From Bacillota bacterium (GTDB taxonomy: Bacteria; Bacillota; Clostridia; Lachnospirales; Anaerotignaceae), in assembly GCA_017534115.1 (NCBI GenBank), contig JAFWDD010000031.1, forward strand, positions 1 through 44,402: 44,402 nucleotides of DNA, read 5' to 3'. Made by a program: the position numbers and the translations under genes. Every line of letters begins with the position of its first letter. Within the stretch, counting starts at the first letter, position 1. Below the pieces are notes generated by a model. That model searched no databases and was not told where the DNA came from. It was given only the letters and a program-made list of their open reading frames with translations. This document shows, piece by piece, positions 41,763 to 44,402 of the stretch.

Positions 41763-44402
41763 TTAAACCTCGATCCTTACAGAGCTTTCTCCATATTTCT
41801 CTTTAGTAACAACGATCTTTTTGTCGATCCTCTCCTTCAGCTCCGCTACATGAGAGATTATCCCGATCAGCAGATTATCCTGGGAAATCCCATTCAGCAC
41901 ATTTATAGCCTGATTCAGGGACGACTCGTCCAAAGACCCGAATCCCTCATCCACAAACATTGTGTCCAGCTTGATTCCGCCGGCCGACATCTGGATCTCA
42001 TCGGAAAGCCCTAAAGCCAGCGAAAGAGACGCAATGAAGGACTCTCCGCCGGAAAGAGTTTTAACGCTTCTTTCCGTGCCGTTGAAATGGTCAATAATAT
42101 TGAGTTCCAATCCGCTTTGCGATCTCATATTCTCCACGGATTTGCTCCGCCTGAGCTCAAAGTGTCCGCCGGACATCTTCATGAGATGCACATTAGCGTG
42201 ATTGAGAATCCTGTCTAAATAGGTACGCTGAATGTATGTCTCCAGCCGAATCCGCTCTTTGCCGGAAATCTTGCCGTTGGCTGTGTTTGCCAGCGTGTTT
42301 ATCCAGCGGTATTTCTCCTCTGTCTCAGCCAGCGGTTTTTCCAGAACGTTCAAAGCCTGAAAAGCCTCCTTATTTGAGTCGTTTTTGGAGTTCAGCGCCT
42401 TGAGAGCCGCCTCGATCCTGTTCTTCTTTATCGTCAGCTCGTCCTTTTGTTTTTTCAATGCAGCGGAATCGATTGTTTCCGAAGCCGCCAGTTGTTTTTC
42501 CAGAGCATCGATTTTAGACGAGTTTTCCTGTATCTCCTTCTCGAAGCCTTCAACGGCGGCCTTTGCGTTTTTCAATTCATCCTCGATGGCTTTCGCCTGC
42601 TTTTCCAAAGCGGTTATTTGTTCCTCAGCCTTTTTCTTGCTCTCGGAAGTAAGATTTTTCGAGAGATTTTCCCGCTTTTCAGCAAGATTTGTGATATTTG
42701 CCCCAAGGACCTCAAGGGCAGTCTTAAGCTCCGCCAGCTCTTTTGCGAGAGTTTCTTTTTCTTTCTCTTTTTCGGGCAGTTCTTCATTAAGCTTGTCACG
42801 CTCTTTTACATTTTTGCCGATTTTGCTGATTTTAGAGGAAAGCTCCTTTTTCTGAAGGGTCAGCTTACGGGATTTTTCCGCCAGCAAAGAAGGAATCTGA
42901 CTTTTGTCCTCAAACTGGATTATGGCAGATGCCTTTGCGATGATAGCGTTTGCGGCGGAGATGGCTTTTTCTTTCGACACGCCGGCATTTTTGCTCAGTT
43001 TGGAAGCTTTGTTCTCCGCTTTTTGCAGAGCGGATTTTTTCCGCTTGTATTCTGCTTCTGTAGGCGCGTTTTCGCTGAGATGCGCCGGAGCAGGGTGACT
43101 TGTTGCTCCGCATACGGGACAGGGCGCTCCGTCCGCCAGCGTCTGTGCCAGAATTCCTGCCTGACTGTCCAGGAAAAGTCTTTCCGTTACGTCGAATTCC
43201 GCTTTCAGCCCGGCGTATGTTTCCGATGCTTCCGAATAATCCTTTGCCGCCTGCTCATAATCCTCTTTCTTTACTTTATAATCCTCAAAATCATTATTGA
43301 TACCGTCAATTTCCTCCAAAGTACGGCTTATTTTGCTTTCTTCCAGCGTCAACGAGGGGAGCTCTTTGTCGCACCCGCTTAAACCGGCTAATTTTTCCTT
43401 ATAATCGGCCACATCTTTGGACAGCTTTTCCAGAGCCTCCGATGCTTCCTTTTCATCTTTGATTTTGGCGGTCCGATTGTTTTCTGTTTTTTTAATCTCA
43501 GCATTTAATCCGTCCAGTTCTTCATAAAGAGGCAGATTATCCGCTAATTTACGAATATTTTCCTTCAGCCCGGAAAGCTCCTCTTCCTTATTTGCGCTTT
43601 CGGCGAGAAAAGCTTTCGCGTTTTCCAGTTTCGGCGCAAGCTCCTCAATGTTTTTGCTGTAAAGAGCCATGTCCTCACGTGCTTTTTCCTGGCTCTGAGC
43701 AAGTCCCGCCAGTTTGTTTGCGTTTTCCAGTCCGGAATTTATTTCGGAAAGATTTTTATTCAGCGCGGAAACGGACTCTTCATCCTCGGAAATGATTCCC
43801 TGGATAACAGCCTTCGTGCGGGATAAATCTCCCAGCTCCGGCTGCTCCCTAATCTCCGTCAGCGGCAGATAAAACGGGCTTTCTTCAGCGCATTTTATGT
43901 CTCTGATGTAATGGAGAGCGTCCGTCTTTACGGCCTGATACTCCTTGTAGGCGCCGGAAGCCTCATCCTTGAGTCTGTCCTGAAGCTTCTTATATAAAGA
44001 GGTGTCGAAAAGCCTGCTGAATATTTTGATTTTGTCCTCAGTAGAGCTCATGAGAAGCTTGAGGAAATCTCCCTGAGCCAGCATGGCGATTTGTGTGAAC
44101 TGGTTCTTGTCCAGCCCTAAAATCTCCGTGATTTCCCGATTCACATCCCGGACTTTTGTGATGGGCGGACGTCCATCTGTGAAAAAAAGCTCTGCAGAGG
44201 CTTTTTCAAGGGTCATTTCGCTTGATGCCGATTTTGTTTTTTTGGGCCGCTCATAATCGGGATTCCGCCTGATACGGTACGCCTTGTTCTGATATGTGAA
44301 TTCAAGCTCCGCGAATGTGGGCGTCTCCGCGTCGGCGTACTTGCTCCGAAGCATGGAAGCCTCACGGCGGTCACCGCTGGGCTCACCGTAAAGAGCGAAT
44401 GT
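41763..44402 (-). CDS. sbcC: SbcC exonuclease subunit (SMC-like), N-terminus outside the window
   Basis: ATPase subunit of the SbcCD nuclease that opens hairpins and trims DNA ends. The frame is open to the window edge and reads TFALYGEPSGD upstream of the first internal Met, so about the first 30-40 residues, including Walker A, are missing. About 879 residues are present: the N-terminal lobe with TQIAMLAQGDFLKLLMSST, a coiled-coil arm, the zinc hook CPVC (in GAPCPVCGATSHP), the return coil, and the C-terminal lobe with signature TLSGGESFIASLSLALGLS, Walker B LDTMFVDEGFGSLD and IGIISHVAEL. sbcD would be expected upstream, off the window. Confidence 0.95.
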   Translation of the reverse strand, partial: TFALYGEPSGDRREASMLRSKYADAETPTFAELEFTYQNKAYRIRRNPDYERPKKTKSASSEMTLEKASAELFFTDGRPPITKVRDVNREITEILGLDKNQFTQIAMLAQGDFLKLLMSSTEDKIKIFSRLFDTSLYKKLQDRLKDEASGAYKEYQAVKTDALHYIRDIKCAEESPFYLPLTEIREQPELGDLSRTKAVIQGIISEDEESVSALNKNLSEINSGLENANKLAGLAQSQEKAREDMALYSKNIEELAPKLENAKAFLAESANKEEELSGLKENIRKLADNLPLYEELDGLNAEIKKTENNRTAKIKDEKEASEALEKLSKDVADYKEKLAGLSGCDKELPSLTLEESKISRTLEEIDGINNDFEDYKVKKEDYEQAAKDYSEASETYAGLKAEFDVTERLFLDSQAGILAQTLADGAPCPVCGATSHPAPAHLSENAPTEAEYKRKKSALQKAENKASKLSKNAGVSKEKAISAANAIIAKASAIIQFEDKSQIPSLLAEKSRKLTLQKKELSSKISKIGKNVKERDKLNEELPEKEKEKETLAKELAELKTALEVLGANITNLAEKRENLSKNLTSESKKKAEEQITALEKQAKAIEDELKNAKAAVEGFEKEIQENSSKIDALEKQLAASETIDSAALKKQKDELTIKKNRIEAALKALNSKNDSNKEAFQALNVLEKPLAETEEKYRWINTLANTANGKISGKERIRLETYIQRTYLDRILNHANVHLMKMSGGHFELRRSKSVENMRSQSGLELNIIDHFNGTERSVKTLSGGESFIASLSLALGLSDEIQMSAGGIKLDTMFVDEGFGSLDESSLNQAINVLNGISQDNLLIGIISHVAELKERIDKKIVVTKEKYGESSVRIEV

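Noticed and set aside
42447..43382. 311-codon plus-strand frame opposite sbcC
   Set aside because: Phe/Cys/Arg-rich antisense shadow of the SbcC coiled coil, with no start signals.
1..44402. CRISPR array, tRNA, rRNA or transposase gene
   Set aside because: No regularly spaced direct repeats, tRNA cloverleaf sequence, rRNA or transposase motifs were seen on either strand.

Overview
The window reads as chromosomal DNA of an anaerobic, moderate-G+C Clostridia-type Firmicute. Evidence: [FeFe]-hydrogenase maturases (hydE, hydG, hydF), a two-iron superoxide reductase (desulfoferrodoxin), a Met-type and a spermidine/putrescine ABC transporter in low-GC Gram-positive arrangements, lipoprotein-type binding proteins, AGGAGG-like ribosome binding sites with some TTG/GTG starts, and TTGACA/TATAAT-like promoters. 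No rRNA, tRNA, CRISPR array, prophage or transposase gene was found.

Layout. 1-108: end of an unidentified gene, then a hairpin-rich dispersed repeat. 335-3157 (-): metNIQ methionine importer. 3359-5920: small coiled-coil membrane protein (+), transglutaminase-like protein and low-molecular-weight tyrosine phosphatase (-), and an NTF2-like small protein (+). 5986-7221: kptA (-) divergent from a type II toxin-antitoxin pair (+). 7372-7530: more copies of the dispersed repeat, inverted. 7533-10274 (-): meso-diaminopimelate dehydrogenase and a medium-chain-type acyl-CoA synthetase. 10532-14278 (+): hydE-hydG-hydF. 14338-14661 (-): XRE regulator. 14996-25685 (+): an unusual transport locus. 25744-26502 (-): UDG-fold-like protein. 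26515-31633 (-): carA and a carB-dapF fusion. 32203-33318 (+): thiN and superoxide reductase. 33387-35277: divergent LysR / EamA exporter. 35683-40571 (+): XRE-cupin regulator with potA, potB and a potC-potD fusion. 40777-41509 (+): two small acidic proteins bounded by near-identical terminators. 41763-44402 (-): sbcC, running off the window.

Most unusual is the locus at 14996-24194. It joins a sugar-type ABC importer (binding lipoprotein with an N-terminal propeller-like region, MalF/MalG-type permeases, MsmX-type ATPase with an acidic tail) to two parts normally found in MacAB-like exporters: a HlyD-type adaptor with a very long coiled coil and a MacB-like ectodomain protein lacking the FtsX permease core. 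All six genes are tightly packed and in that order. The first is interrupted by one in-frame TAA. A DUF6273-like gene follows directly; a secreted 'stalk'-repeat protein lies after a 159-bp gap.

Other points: full-length CarB is fused in frame to a DapF whose first catalytic Cys is Ser, in a genome region that also encodes Ddh, which makes meso-DAP without DapF. PotA carries two tandem Ig-like repeats inside its TOBE region. The PotC-PotD fusion keeps a lipobox-like motif at the junction.
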